A stretch of DNA of 5,904 nt. Origin: Oscillospiraceae bacterium. GTDB taxonomy: Bacteria; Bacillota; Clostridia; Oscillospirales; Oscillospiraceae. The stretch is from positions 1 through 5,904 of the forward strand of contig WQVW01000109.1 in the NCBI GenBank assembly GCA_009785655.1. Direction: 5' to 3'. The notes under the pieces were generated by a model, which was not told the DNA's origin, searched no databases, and was given only the letters and a program-made list of their open reading frames with translations. The position numbers were made by a program, and so were the translations under genes. This document shows, piece after piece, positions 1 through 5,775 of this stretch. How positions within the stretch are numbered: position 1 is the stretch's first letter; every line of letters begins with the position of its first letter.

Positions 1-327
1 GCAATGTTCCAATATTACGACGCTGTCTCGGGCGTGGAAACGTCAGTTGAAGACCAAACCAAACTCGGCTTCCGCAGGTTCCCAATCCGCGCCCCGTTTA
101 ATATACGGAGGGGGCTTCGCAGGGAGAGTTATACCATCTCCGACCGCAGTATCGGCAATCCCCCGCTGACCGGCGGGCCGCTTGAGGGTGTGACGGTAGA
201 TGTTGAAAAACTGGCCGACAATTTCTTTGAAGCACTCGGTTGGGATGTTGCCACCGGCGTACCGACAAAGCAAGCGTTAGAAGCACTCGGCGGGCTAGAG
301 TTTGCCATAAAGGATTTACATCCTTAA
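1..327 (+). CDS. C-terminal end of a probable aldehyde ferredoxin oxidoreductase-family protein (5' end outside window)
   Basis: The reading frame is open from base 1 to tandem in-frame TAA stops (325-327 and 328-330), so only about the last 108 residues are present and the ATG at 4 need not be a start. The tail reads FNIRRGLRRE, then SIGNPPLTGGPLEG, then ALGWDVATGVPTKQALEALG and KDLHP. This matches the usual end of the aldehyde ferredoxin oxidoreductase C-terminal domain, where an F-N-x-R-x-G segment, a proline-rich 'P-x-x-x-G-P' turn and a 'W-D-x-x-T-G-x-P-T' motif come shortly before the stop. Known family members are cytoplasmic tungsten- or molybdo-bispyranopterin enzymes with a 4Fe-4S cluster that oxidise aldehydes to carboxylates with ferredoxin. 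The cofactor and cluster ligands lie upstream and cannot be seen, so substrate and activity are unknown. The stretch around residues 20-30 fits the family less well than the rest. A terminator follows closely, so this is the last gene of its transcript. Confidence 0.75.
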   Translation, partial: AMFQYYDAVSGVETSVEDQTKLGFRRFPIRAPFNIRRGLRRESYTISDRSIGNPPLTGGPLEGVTVDVEKLADNFFEALGWDVATGVPTKQALEALGGLEFAIKDLHP

Positions 328-345
328 TAATCCCGTATACCGACA

Positions 346-384
346 AAAAGGCTGTCTTGCCGCGAATACGCAAGACAGCCTTTT
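346..384 (+). terminator. Rho-independent terminator after the oxidoreductase gene
   Basis: The left arm AAAAGGCTGTCTTGC (346-360) pairs perfectly with GCAAGACAGCCTTTT (370-384) around a 9-base loop. The GC-rich 11-bp core is flanked by A-T pairs whose 3' side is the TTTT tract. It starts about 16 bases after the second TAA stop and ends 75 bases before the next gene's start, so it separates the two transcripts. Confidence 0.92.
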
Positions 385-445
385 ATCATAGCAAGATAGG
401 AAAAGCGGCAATATTTTTCGCGTGTTACACTCAATCCAGCGTGGA

Positions 446-454
446 AAGAGGTGA
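446..454 (+). promoter_or_regulatory. Shine-Dalgarno site that selects the GTG start at 460
   Basis: AAGAGGTGA differs by one base from the ideal AGGAGGTGA and ends 5 bases before GTG 460-462. The earlier in-frame GTG at 451 lies inside this site and so cannot use it. The in-frame ATG at 475 is too far away for normal spacing. The GTG at 460 is therefore the best start of the AraC-type gene. Confidence 0.7.
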
Positions 455-459
455 AGTCA

Positions 460-1371
460 GTGGAATATGACGCAATGATCCAATCCGTTCTGGATGAGAT
501 TGATCAAAGAATTACTGAAAATATCCGCATTGAAGCATTGGCACGCACGGCGAATTATTCCGTTTACCACTTTTGTCGGGTTTTTATGGCAACGACCGGG
601 ACGCCGGTATCAACCTATATAACCAGACGCAAGCTGGAGCACGCGCTATACGCGTTGTCAACGGGCAGGCGAATTATTGATGCAGCCATGGAATATGGTT
701 TTGAAACGCACGCAGGATTCACCAAAGCTTTCAAAAAACACTTCGGGTATCCCCCATCGCTATATCGACTGCATATGCCGATTACGCCGCCCAAACGGAT
801 GACGACTAACAATTTAAAATTAAAATATGGAGGAATTATTTTGCAGGTTCAAATTAAAGACATGCAGCCGTTTACTATAGTAGGCTATGCCTCACGGCAC
901 AAGATGCCGGGTGTTAGGGGAACCTCCGACGTTCCGGCGTTTTATGACACCGCAAATGTAGAATACGCCGCCGGGCTTATCACATTAGGACACACCTACA
1001 CAAAGTCCCGTCATTGTGAAATCATCTTCTGTCTTGATATTGACGAAGAAAACGATTTTTTTACGTACGTAATCGGCGTCGGTGTGGATGAAGTGGATTT
1101 CGATGTTCCCCAACGGCCGGGTACGTATCGGCACGAAATGCCGGGCGGCTTATATGCGGTATTTCCAACGCCGTGGGTGAATGATGCCGAATCTCACCAA
1201 TCTATACAAGAAACTTGGCAGAAAATCCTGGAACACTGGCTGCCCGAATCCCAGTATGAATACGACGATACGCGAATAGATTACGAGTACCATGATGAGC
1301 GCGCCCATCCGTGGCTGCATGATGGAAAATCCCAAGTGGACATATGCGTTCCAATACGTATACGCGAATGA
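460..1371 (+). CDS. AraC-family transcriptional regulator with C-terminal GyrI-like effector-binding domain
   Basis: This is a 303-residue DNA-binding regulator. Residues about 8-106 form an AraC/XylS double helix-turn-helix. The first HTH is near 23-42 (IRIEALARTANYSVYHFCRVF). The second is near 71-103, with the family signature G-F-x-x-x-x-x-F-T-K-A-F-K-K-H-F-G-x-x-P (G80 to P99). After a short linker, residues about 129-301 form a GyrI-like/SOUL-type small-molecule-binding domain, with the 'W-x-x-x-L-x-x-W-L-P-x-S' segment at 253-264 and a D-Y-E-Y-H-D-E strand near the end. Known relatives with this order (Rob/BmrR-like logic) sense amphipathic or toxic compounds and activate efflux or detoxification genes; the ligand here is unknown. 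The start is GTG 460, chosen from the Shine-Dalgarno position; GTG 451 would add three residues. It has terminators on both sides and is monocistronic. No strong promoter is obvious in the 75 bases upstream; the best weak candidate is an extended -10-like TGTTACACT near 423-431. It may regulate a neighbour, but no operator could be identified. Confidence 0.93.
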   Translation: MEYDAMIQSVLDEIDQRITENIRIEALARTANYSVYHFCRVFMATTGTPVSTYITRRKLEHALYALSTGRRIIDAAMEYGFETHAGFTKAFKKHFGYPPSLYRLHMPITPPKRMTTNNLKLKYGGIILQVQIKDMQPFTIVGYASRHKMPGVRGTSDVPAFYDTANVEYAAGLITLGHTYTKSRHCEIIFCLDIDEENDFFTYVIGVGVDEVDFDVPQRPGTYRHEMPGGLYAVFPTPWVNDAESHQSIQETWQKILEHWLPESQYEYDDTRIDYEYHDERAHPWLHDGKSQVDICVPIRIRE

Positions 1372-1373
1372 TC

Positions 1374-1405
1374 AAAGCACCCGCTCAGATTTGAGCGGGT
1401 GCTTT
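1374..1405. terminator. Hairpin terminator between convergent genes, probably bidirectional
   Basis: AAAGCACCCGCTCA (1374-1387) and TGAGCGGGTGCTTT (1392-1405) are perfect complements around a 4-base GATT loop, giving a 14-bp GC-rich stem. It begins three bases after the regulator's stop. On the plus strand it is followed by a moderately T-rich GTTGTGT. The A-T pairs at the base of the stem supply TTT in either direction, so it can also stop the minus-strand esterase transcript, whose stop codon lies 67 bases away. It works best as a plus-strand terminator; bidirectional use is inferred. Confidence 0.88.
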
Positions 1406-1472
1406 GTTGTGTCAAAAATGCAGACAATGCATTATTTATTATGCCAAGTATTTGCACAATAACGTTTCAACC

Positions 1473-2333
1473 TTAAGGCGTCACCGGGTTCGGCGAATCG
1501 CTTTCCGCGTCTGTCCAGAACGGCGGAGTCATCGGCGGCATCTTCGGTGCGAGTTCCAGCCGTGCAAGGCCGCGTTTTAGGAAGTTGTTCCAAAAAGGCC
1601 ACTCGTGCGTGCCTGCGCCTTCTTCGTATATATGTTTGAAACCGATATCGTTCAAATATTTGCTGAACTTGCGGTTGCCGTAACACAGATTATCATTCCA
1701 TCCGCAGGCTATGTATAGGTCAGGCAGGTTTTTGCCTTTGTCCAACACTTGCTTCGCCAGTACCTCCAGATTCTTGTCACTCTCCATCAACGTATCCAGG
1801 TCACCGAACACTTCTTCAAAATACCCTCTATGTATTCCCATCATATTTGGCTCATACGTTGAACTCGGCGCGGTATCCACGATCAACGCTGATGACAGCG
1901 CGATGACATGTGCGAATACGTCATTGTGTTTCAACCCGTTATATAACGCACCATAACCGCCCATTGACAATCCGCCGATAATCGTGTCCTCACGCTTGCG
2001 CGACAGCGGGAAAACTCTGCGGGTGAAGTCCACAAGCTCCTGCCCGATAAATTCGCTGTACATCCTGCCGGAACGTTCTATATCCAGATAAAACGAGTTC
2101 TCGCCAGAGGGCATGACGATCGCAATGTCGTTCATCATCGCCATTTCCATCAGTGATGTGTTTGTCAGCCAGTCTGTGTAATCGCCAGAGTAACCGTGCA
2201 GCAGATATAGCGTTTTGTACTGTTTGTCCCCACGCGGAACCAAACCCATCCTGTCATCCGCTGGAATTAGGACATTCGCGTTCACTTGTCTTTTTAACTT
2301 GGACGAACCGAAGCTTACCTGAAACCATGCCAT
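1473..2333 (-). CDS. Alpha/beta-hydrolase esterase of the tributyrin-esterase / esterase D family
   Basis: A 286-residue cytoplasmic serine hydrolase of the putative-esterase family (PF00756: EstA tributyrin esterase, S-formylglutathione hydrolase). There is no signal peptide. The N-terminus MAWFQVSFGS followed by LKRQVNANVLIP is the usual start of this family. The oxyanion-hole strand is LYLLHGYSG (42-50). The nucleophile elbow is GGLSMGG with Ser123. The likely acid is Asp214 in CGWNDNL, and the base is His243 in GTHEW. All triad residues are present. It probably hydrolyses short-chain acyl esters or thioesters; the substrate is not visible. Upstream in-frame starts (TTG 2390, ATG 2387) would add 18-19 residues, but those codons overlap a sigma-A-type promoter whose predicted transcript begins near 2360, so ATG 2333 is chosen. 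The site GAAAGGG (2343-2349) lies 9 bases before it. The last 25 or so residues (KMPPMTPPFWTDAESDSPNP) form an acidic, proline-rich tail beyond the usual fold. It follows the MBL gene on the same strand. Confidence 0.93.
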   Translation of the reverse strand: MAWFQVSFGSSKLKRQVNANVLIPADDRMGLVPRGDKQYKTLYLLHGYSGDYTDWLTNTSLMEMAMMNDIAIVMPSGENSFYLDIERSGRMYSEFIGQELVDFTRRVFPLSRKREDTIIGGLSMGGYGALYNGLKHNDVFAHVIALSSALIVDTAPSSTYEPNMMGIHRGYFEEVFGDLDTLMESDKNLEVLAKQVLDKGKNLPDLYIACGWNDNLCYGNRKFSKYLNDIGFKHIYEEGAGTHEWPFWNNFLKRGLARLELAPKMPPMTPPFWTDAESDSPNPVTP

Positions 2334-2366
2334 TTCTATCAGCCCTTTCAATATTTGTTGTGAGAT

Positions 2367-2395
2367 ATTATATGGTGAATACTGCATCAAGTCAA
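2367..2395 (-). promoter_or_regulatory. Sigma-A-type promoter of the esterase gene
   Basis: Read on the minus strand, a -35 box TTGACT (2390-2395, five of six consensus bases) and a -10 box TATAAT (2367-2372, perfect) are separated by exactly 17 bases. Transcription would start near 2360 and give a leader of about 27 bases before ATG 2333. It lies in the gap between the MBL gene and the esterase gene, so the esterase can be expressed independently. Confidence 0.82.
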
Positions 2396-2444
2396 ACCTT
2401 TTAGTACCCGGATGCTCATAAAGCGGTGAACCTGCATATCTTTT

Positions 2445-3125
2445 TCATTCTGCCTTGTTTTGTTTTTCCCAAGCACTCGCCAACCCAGATTCCATGCGCG
2501 TAAGCACATCCCTCGCCTGCGGCTTGTTATGTCCTGAAATGCAGATGTCGAAATCGCATTGTCTATAGGTCTCAATCAGGCTTTGAAATGTTTCTATATC
2601 TGTGTCAATATGCGGCACTATTTCCTCATCCGTATCACCGATGTTGTCCCCTGCGTACAGCACTTTATCCACTGCGTCATATACGCTGATATCATCCGCG
2701 GAATGACCCGGCGTGTGAAAAATGCTGACACCGTCATCAGGAAAGTGCAAGCTGCCCGCAAACGTCATGTTCGGCAAACACTTACGCGCTTCCCCGTCCA
2801 AGAAAGCCGCGTTTTCTATCACCTTCTCATCCCAGCACTTTTCCAATACATCCCGGCAGATCGTATGCGCAATGATCAGACTGTTCTTAAAAACAAAATT
2901 CCCCCATACATGATCCCAATGGCTATGCGTATTGATCACCACGATCGGCTTGGAGTCATTGGCAAGATACGCCAACACCGGCATCACACTGCCGCTGCCC
3001 ACGCCCGTGTCAATGAGAAAATTATGCTTTGTCCCCAGAATAAGCCCCATGTTTAAATCGAATCCCCATTGTGCGATAGGCTCGCTGAACATGATATTGC
3101 GGCTGGTGATTTTAATCGGTTTCAT
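2445..3125 (-). CDS. MBL-fold metallo-hydrolase
   Basis: A 226-residue metallo-beta-lactamase-superfamily hydrolase that should bind two metal ions (commonly zinc). The order of motifs is complete: strand FLIDTGVGSG (36-45); THSHWDH with His67, His69, Asp71 and His72; HTPGHS with His141; YAGDNIG with bridging Asp160; and SGHN with His199. It has no signal peptide or membrane segment, so it is cytoplasmic. The size and the TPGHS motif fit the broad glyoxalase II-like branch of small hydrolases, which includes thioester, ester and lactone hydrolases; the sequence alone does not define a substrate. The start is ATG 3125 because GAGGAG (3132-3137) sits 6 bases upstream; an earlier in-frame ATG at 3152 would put this site inside the gene. 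It lies 91 bases after ldhA on the same strand and has its own promoter in that gap. The C-terminus ends in a short charged helix. Confidence 0.93.
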   Translation of the reverse strand: MKPIKITSRNIMFSEPIAQWGFDLNMGLILGTKHNFLIDTGVGSGSVMPVLAYLANDSKPIVVINTHSHWDHVWGNFVFKNSLIIAHTICRDVLEKCWDEKVIENAAFLDGEARKCLPNMTFAGSLHFPDDGVSIFHTPGHSADDISVYDAVDKVLYAGDNIGDTDEEIVPHIDTDIETFQSLIETYRQCDFDICISGHNKPQARDVLTRMESGLASAWEKQNKAE

Positions 3126-3131
3126 AATTTG

Positions 3132-3137
3132 CTCCTC
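3132..3137 (-). promoter_or_regulatory. Shine-Dalgarno site that decides the MBL hydrolase start
   Basis: On the minus strand GAGGAG precedes ATG 3125 by 6 bases, which is ideal spacing. It falls inside the longer reading frame that begins at 3152, so the shorter protein is favoured. Confidence 0.8.
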
Positions 3138-3179
3138 TTCACAATACGACAAAAGGCAATCAATCTATAAATTACCAAC

Positions 3180-3208
3180 ATTATACACCAAGCCATAATT
3201 CAAAACAA
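3180..3208 (-). promoter_or_regulatory. Probable sigma-A-type promoter of the MBL hydrolase gene
   Basis: On the minus strand a perfect -10 box TATAAT (3180-3185) follows a weaker -35 box TTGTTT (3203-3208, three of six consensus bases) with a 17-base spacer. Transcription would begin near 3173, about 48 bases before ATG 3125. It lies entirely in the gap after the ldhA stop (3217-3219). The weak -35 could mean a regulated or modest promoter. Confidence 0.65.
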
Positions 3209-3216
3209 GGCCGTGC

Positions 3217-4215
3217 TTAGACAGTTGCTGTCGTGTATGACACCTCGTTCTCCGATGGCCGTCCGGCGAAGTGGTCGGATAGGTTTTGCAGCGTGGTCTT
3301 CGCGATTTCATGCAACGCCTCTTCCGTCAGAAATCCCTGGTGGCTGGTGACCAGAACGTTTGGCGTTGCCAGCAGCAGTTTTAGCTTATCGTCTTGAATT
3401 ACATCCCCGGATACATCTTCATAAAAGAAGTCCGACTCCTCCTCGTACACATCAAGTCCGGCGGCGGCAACTTTTCCGGTTTTTATCGCGTCCAACAACG
3501 CTTCACTGTCAATCAGCGCACCCCTGGATGTGTTGAGGATCACCACCCCTGTTTGCATCATGCGCAAAGTATCGCGGTTGACCATGTGATAACTGTCTTT
3601 TGTCAACGGGCAATGCAGACTCACGATATCAGACCGGCGGCATAGATCGTGAAAACTCACGTATTCCACACCATTGCGCTGTATAGGATAAGGGTCATAA
3701 GCCAAGACTTTCATGCCGAATCCCAGGCAGATATCAATGAACGCCTGGCCGATTTTCCCAGCACCCACCACCCCGGCGGTTTTTCCTTTCAGATCAAATC
3801 CCACCAGCCCCTTCAGGCTGAAATTATACTCCCGCACCCGATTGTACGCCCGGTGGATCTTGCGGTTCAAGCACAGCAAAAGCGCCATAGCGTGTTCCGC
3901 CACCGCGTTGGGCGAATACGCAGGCACCCGGAATATCCGCAGTTTGCCATCGGCATGTTTCAAATCCACATGATTATATCCCGAAGAGCGGAGTGCCACC
4001 GCCTCGACACCCATACTCACAAGCATGTCGATGGTAGGCGCGTCAATCACGTCGGCGACAAAAGCCACCACAGCCCGCGCCCCGTTGGCCATAACGGCCG
4101 TGTCACAATTAAGGCGGCTTTCATAATATTTGAGTGCAATGCCATGCTGCTGTTTCAGTTGGTCAAACCAGATTTTGTCATACGGTTTAGTATCAAAAAA
4201 TGCCACAGTGTCCAT
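3217..4215 (-). CDS. ldhA: D-lactate dehydrogenase (fermentative, NAD-dependent D-2-hydroxyacid dehydrogenase)
   Basis: A 332-residue cytoplasmic enzyme that reduces pyruvate to D-lactate with NADH and so regenerates NAD+ in fermentation. It follows Escherichia coli LdhA closely along its length: TKPYDK near the N-terminus, RVPAYSPNAVAEHA (96-109), LNRKIHRAYNR (116-126), NFSLKGLVGF (131-140) and the late Q-x-x-LTEEAL segment. The Rossmann motif is VVGAGKIG (149-156), followed by the coenzyme-binding strand ending in AYDPYP (172-177). The catalytic triad of the family is present: Arg231 in NTSRGALID, Glu260 in DVYEEE and His292 in SHQGFL, with the expected spacing. The length is normal. The strong site GGAGGA (4225-4230) serves either ATG 4215 or the adjacent TTG 4218, which would add one Met; ATG is chosen because it matches the family start, although the TTG has the tighter 6-base spacing. 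It is divergent from the MFS gene. I found no convincing promoter or Rex redox-repressor site in the 139-base gap, and no strong terminator after it, so read-through into the MBL gene is possible. Confidence 0.95.
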   Translation of the reverse strand: MDTVAFFDTKPYDKIWFDQLKQQHGIALKYYESRLNCDTAVMANGARAVVAFVADVIDAPTIDMLVSMGVEAVALRSSGYNHVDLKHADGKLRIFRVPAYSPNAVAEHAMALLLCLNRKIHRAYNRVREYNFSLKGLVGFDLKGKTAGVVGAGKIGQAFIDICLGFGMKVLAYDPYPIQRNGVEYVSFHDLCRRSDIVSLHCPLTKDSYHMVNRDTLRMMQTGVVILNTSRGALIDSEALLDAIKTGKVAAAGLDVYEEESDFFYEDVSGDVIQDDKLKLLLATPNVLVTSHQGFLTEEALHEIAKTTLQNLSDHFAGRPSENEVSYTTATV

Positions 4216-4293
4216 CAATGTAAATCCTCCACGTTTTTAAAAGGATGCCCAAAAGCAGATTAAAATATAGGTGGCGCGCCCGTGAGAAAGATA

Positions 4294-4322
4294 TTGAATT
4301 TAATGTTCCCCTGGGTTATTAT
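4294..4322 (+). promoter_or_regulatory. Sigma-A-type promoter of the MFS transporter gene
   Basis: A -35 box TTGAAT (4294-4299, four of six consensus bases) and a -10 box TATTAT (4317-4322, five of six) are separated by 17 bases. The predicted start near 4329 gives a leader of about 26 bases, including the site GGGAG (4343-4347) 7 bases before ATG 4355. Confidence 0.72.
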
Positions 4323-4354
4323 AGATTACAGTTTAAAGAGTTGGGAGATGCATC

Positions 4355-5566
4355 ATGAAAGATGTCAAAATCGGCAAGTTTACCATATCGCGGGATTTTT
4401 TGCTTTTCCTCATTGCAAACGCACTACTGGGAATCACGATGGCAGTTGAAAGCACCTCTTTCGCAAACCGCTTGGTTGAGGATCTGGGCTTTACTATGAT
4501 GCAGCGAGCCTCCCTTGAATTCCCTCGCGAACTGCCTGGGCTGCTGGTCGTCTTTATCACCGCTGCGCTGGCGTTTCTGGGTGATGTCCGCACGTCCGCG
4601 ATTGCGAATATTTTCGGCGGTATCGGCCTTTTTGCGTTCGGCCTTGTTCCGTCCGGGTTCTGGCCTGTGGTGGCCACCATGATGATATTCAGCATGGGTC
4701 AACACGTGTTCTTGCCGTTGCAAAGCTCCATCAGCATGACATTTGCCAAAGAAGGCAGTCTTGGGCGAAGACTTGGTGAAATCCAAAGCGTGAACACAAT
4801 TATGATGATTATCGCCACCGGCGTACTACTCTTTTTATATGCGGTGATTGATGTGCCGTTCGTTATAACATTCACCGCCGGTGCCATCGCCATGGTACTG
4901 GCTGGTGTGGTGCTATTTTTCATGAGTCCCGGCTCGGTGTCTAAAACTAAACGGCCGCGGCTGATATTTAGGAGAAAATATCTGCTGTTTTACTTTCTGT
5001 CGATCGCCCTCGGCGCGCGTCGGCAGATTACGTTCACGTTTGTCACATGGTTGATCGTAACCATTTACGACCAACCCGTCACCACCGTGACTACACTTGT
5101 CTTGATTACATCGGTCATCAGTGTATTTTTACGTCCGATGCTGGGGATATTCATTGACAAAATGGGAGAGCGATTCGTGCTTGTGTTTGAAGCATCTCTT
5201 CTGCTCCTATCCTGCTTCGGCTTCGCCTTTGCCAGAACACTGTTCTCACCGACCGTTGCGCTTGTGGTGGTATCCGCCTGTTTCATCATCGACAATATTT
5301 TCTCCATCGGGGCCGGCATGGCACGCACTACATATGTCAGAAGGCTCGCCGCCAACCAAGAAGAAGTATCCGGCACGCTGTCACTGAGTATCTCGCTTGA
5401 CCACATTGTCACCATGTCAATGCCGTTCTTCGCCGCCCTGCTGTGGGAGCGCAACATTGACACAGGTTACATCTACGTCTTCCTCGTAGGCGCGGTCATA
5501 TCGGCCGTATGTATACTGCTAGCAAACAAGATACGCATACCTCAAATGAGCAAGAAAGGCGGCTAG
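4355..5566 (+). CDS. Major facilitator superfamily (MFS) transporter
   Basis: A 403-residue polytopic inner-membrane protein of MFS size, with about twelve hydrophobic segments in two halves. Clear ones lie near residues 14-32, 60-76, 81-98, 102-122, 145-163, 167-190, 209-235, 243-262, 274-293, 299-320 and 346-395 (two). A basic cytoplasmic loop (KTKRPR, near 197-202) joins the halves. Two conserved-looking motifs fit an MFS group common in anaerobic Firmicutes: LEFPRELPG (54-62), where the first intracellular loop enters the second segment, and GARRQITFTF (220-229) in segment seven. A motif-A-like GxxxDKxGER occurs at 264-273. The substrate is unknown. Lactate or organic-anion export would suit the divergent ldhA, and drug efflux would suit the AraC/GyrI regulator, but neither is shown. 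The start is supported by GGGAG with 7-base spacing and by the promoter upstream. No strong terminator follows; only a 4-bp GCTA/TAGC repeat overlaps the stop. Confidence 0.92.
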   Translation: MKDVKIGKFTISRDFLLFLIANALLGITMAVESTSFANRLVEDLGFTMMQRASLEFPRELPGLLVVFITAALAFLGDVRTSAIANIFGGIGLFAFGLVPSGFWPVVATMMIFSMGQHVFLPLQSSISMTFAKEGSLGRRLGEIQSVNTIMMIIATGVLLFLYAVIDVPFVITFTAGAIAMVLAGVVLFFMSPGSVSKTKRPRLIFRRKYLLFYFLSIALGARRQITFTFVTWLIVTIYDQPVTTVTTLVLITSVISVFLRPMLGIFIDKMGERFVLVFEASLLLLSCFGFAFARTLFSPTVALVVVSACFIIDNIFSIGAGMARTTYVRRLAANQEEVSGTLSLSISLDHIVTMSMPFFAALLWERNIDTGYIYVFLVGAVISAVCILLANKIRIPQMSKKGG

Positions 5567-5585
5567 TTAGCTCGCGTTTCAATAG

Positions 5586-5613
5586 TTGTACATTGTTCAT
5601 ATTGCTATATAAA
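5586..5613 (+). promoter_or_regulatory. Possible promoter of the DUF1905 gene
   Basis: TTGTAC (5586-5591) and TATAAA (5608-5613, five of six consensus bases) are 16 bases apart, just after the MFS gene. If used, the transcript would begin near 5620 and carry a leader of about 155 bases. The -35 match is weak, so this is a candidate only. Confidence 0.35.
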
Positions 5614-5675
5614 TTTTAGCGGCGCGTTAGTACTTCATCCCGACATCGAATGCGCTTATCTTTACACCCCATAGC

Positions 5676-5721
5676 GGTCTATCGTTCTTCTTATCGGTTC
5701 TTTAGACCTTTTTCTGTCTAA
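5676..5721 (+). repeat. Overlapping inverted repeats (GTCTA / TAGAC) in the leader of the DUF1905 gene
   Basis: GGTCTA (5676-5681) is the complement of TAGACC (5703-5708), which is followed directly by five T residues. The middle arm, as TTAGAC (5702-5707), is also the complement of GTCTAA (5716-5721). The central arm can thus pair with either outer copy but not both. The stems are only 6 bp and the first loop is 21 bases, so each hairpin is weak. They could be alternative RNA folds, a protein-binding operator, or chance. Confidence 0.4.
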
Positions 5722-5775
5722 TCGACTCTCCTAAAAAAGCTTTTGGCATCGACATCATTGCTAACGAGGTGAAAA

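Noticed and set aside
2559..3056. A 165-codon plus-strand open frame antisense to the MBL hydrolase
   Set aside because: It is fully covered by the MBL gene, which has all its metal-binding motifs; the antisense product resembles no family.
3220..3232. Small GACAG/CTGTC repeat at the 3' end of ldhA as a terminator
   Set aside because: It is inside the coding sequence, only 5 bp, and not followed by a T-run on the minus strand.
3649..4263. A 204-codon plus-strand open frame antisense to ldhA
   Set aside because: It lies opposite a complete, well-conserved gene, is His/Arg-rich with no recognisable domain, and has no Shine-Dalgarno site worth noting. It is a shadow frame.
4231..4354. Possible Rex (redox repressor) operator in the ldhA/MFS gap, and the GGCGCGCC palindrome at 4273-4280
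   Set aside because: No TTGTTA/TAACAA-type palindrome is present. ATTGAATTTAAT is only an imperfect palindrome and overlaps the MFS promoter -35. The 8-base GC palindrome alone is not evidence of an operator.
4424..4786. Minus-strand open frames of about 120 codons inside the MFS gene
   Set aside because: They overlap a complete membrane transporter and have the low-complexity, charged make-up typical of shadow frames.
5735..5744. AAAAGCTTTT palindrome before the DUF1905 gene
   Set aside because: A 10-base AT-rich palindrome with no loop and no following T-run cannot act as a terminator and is likely chance.
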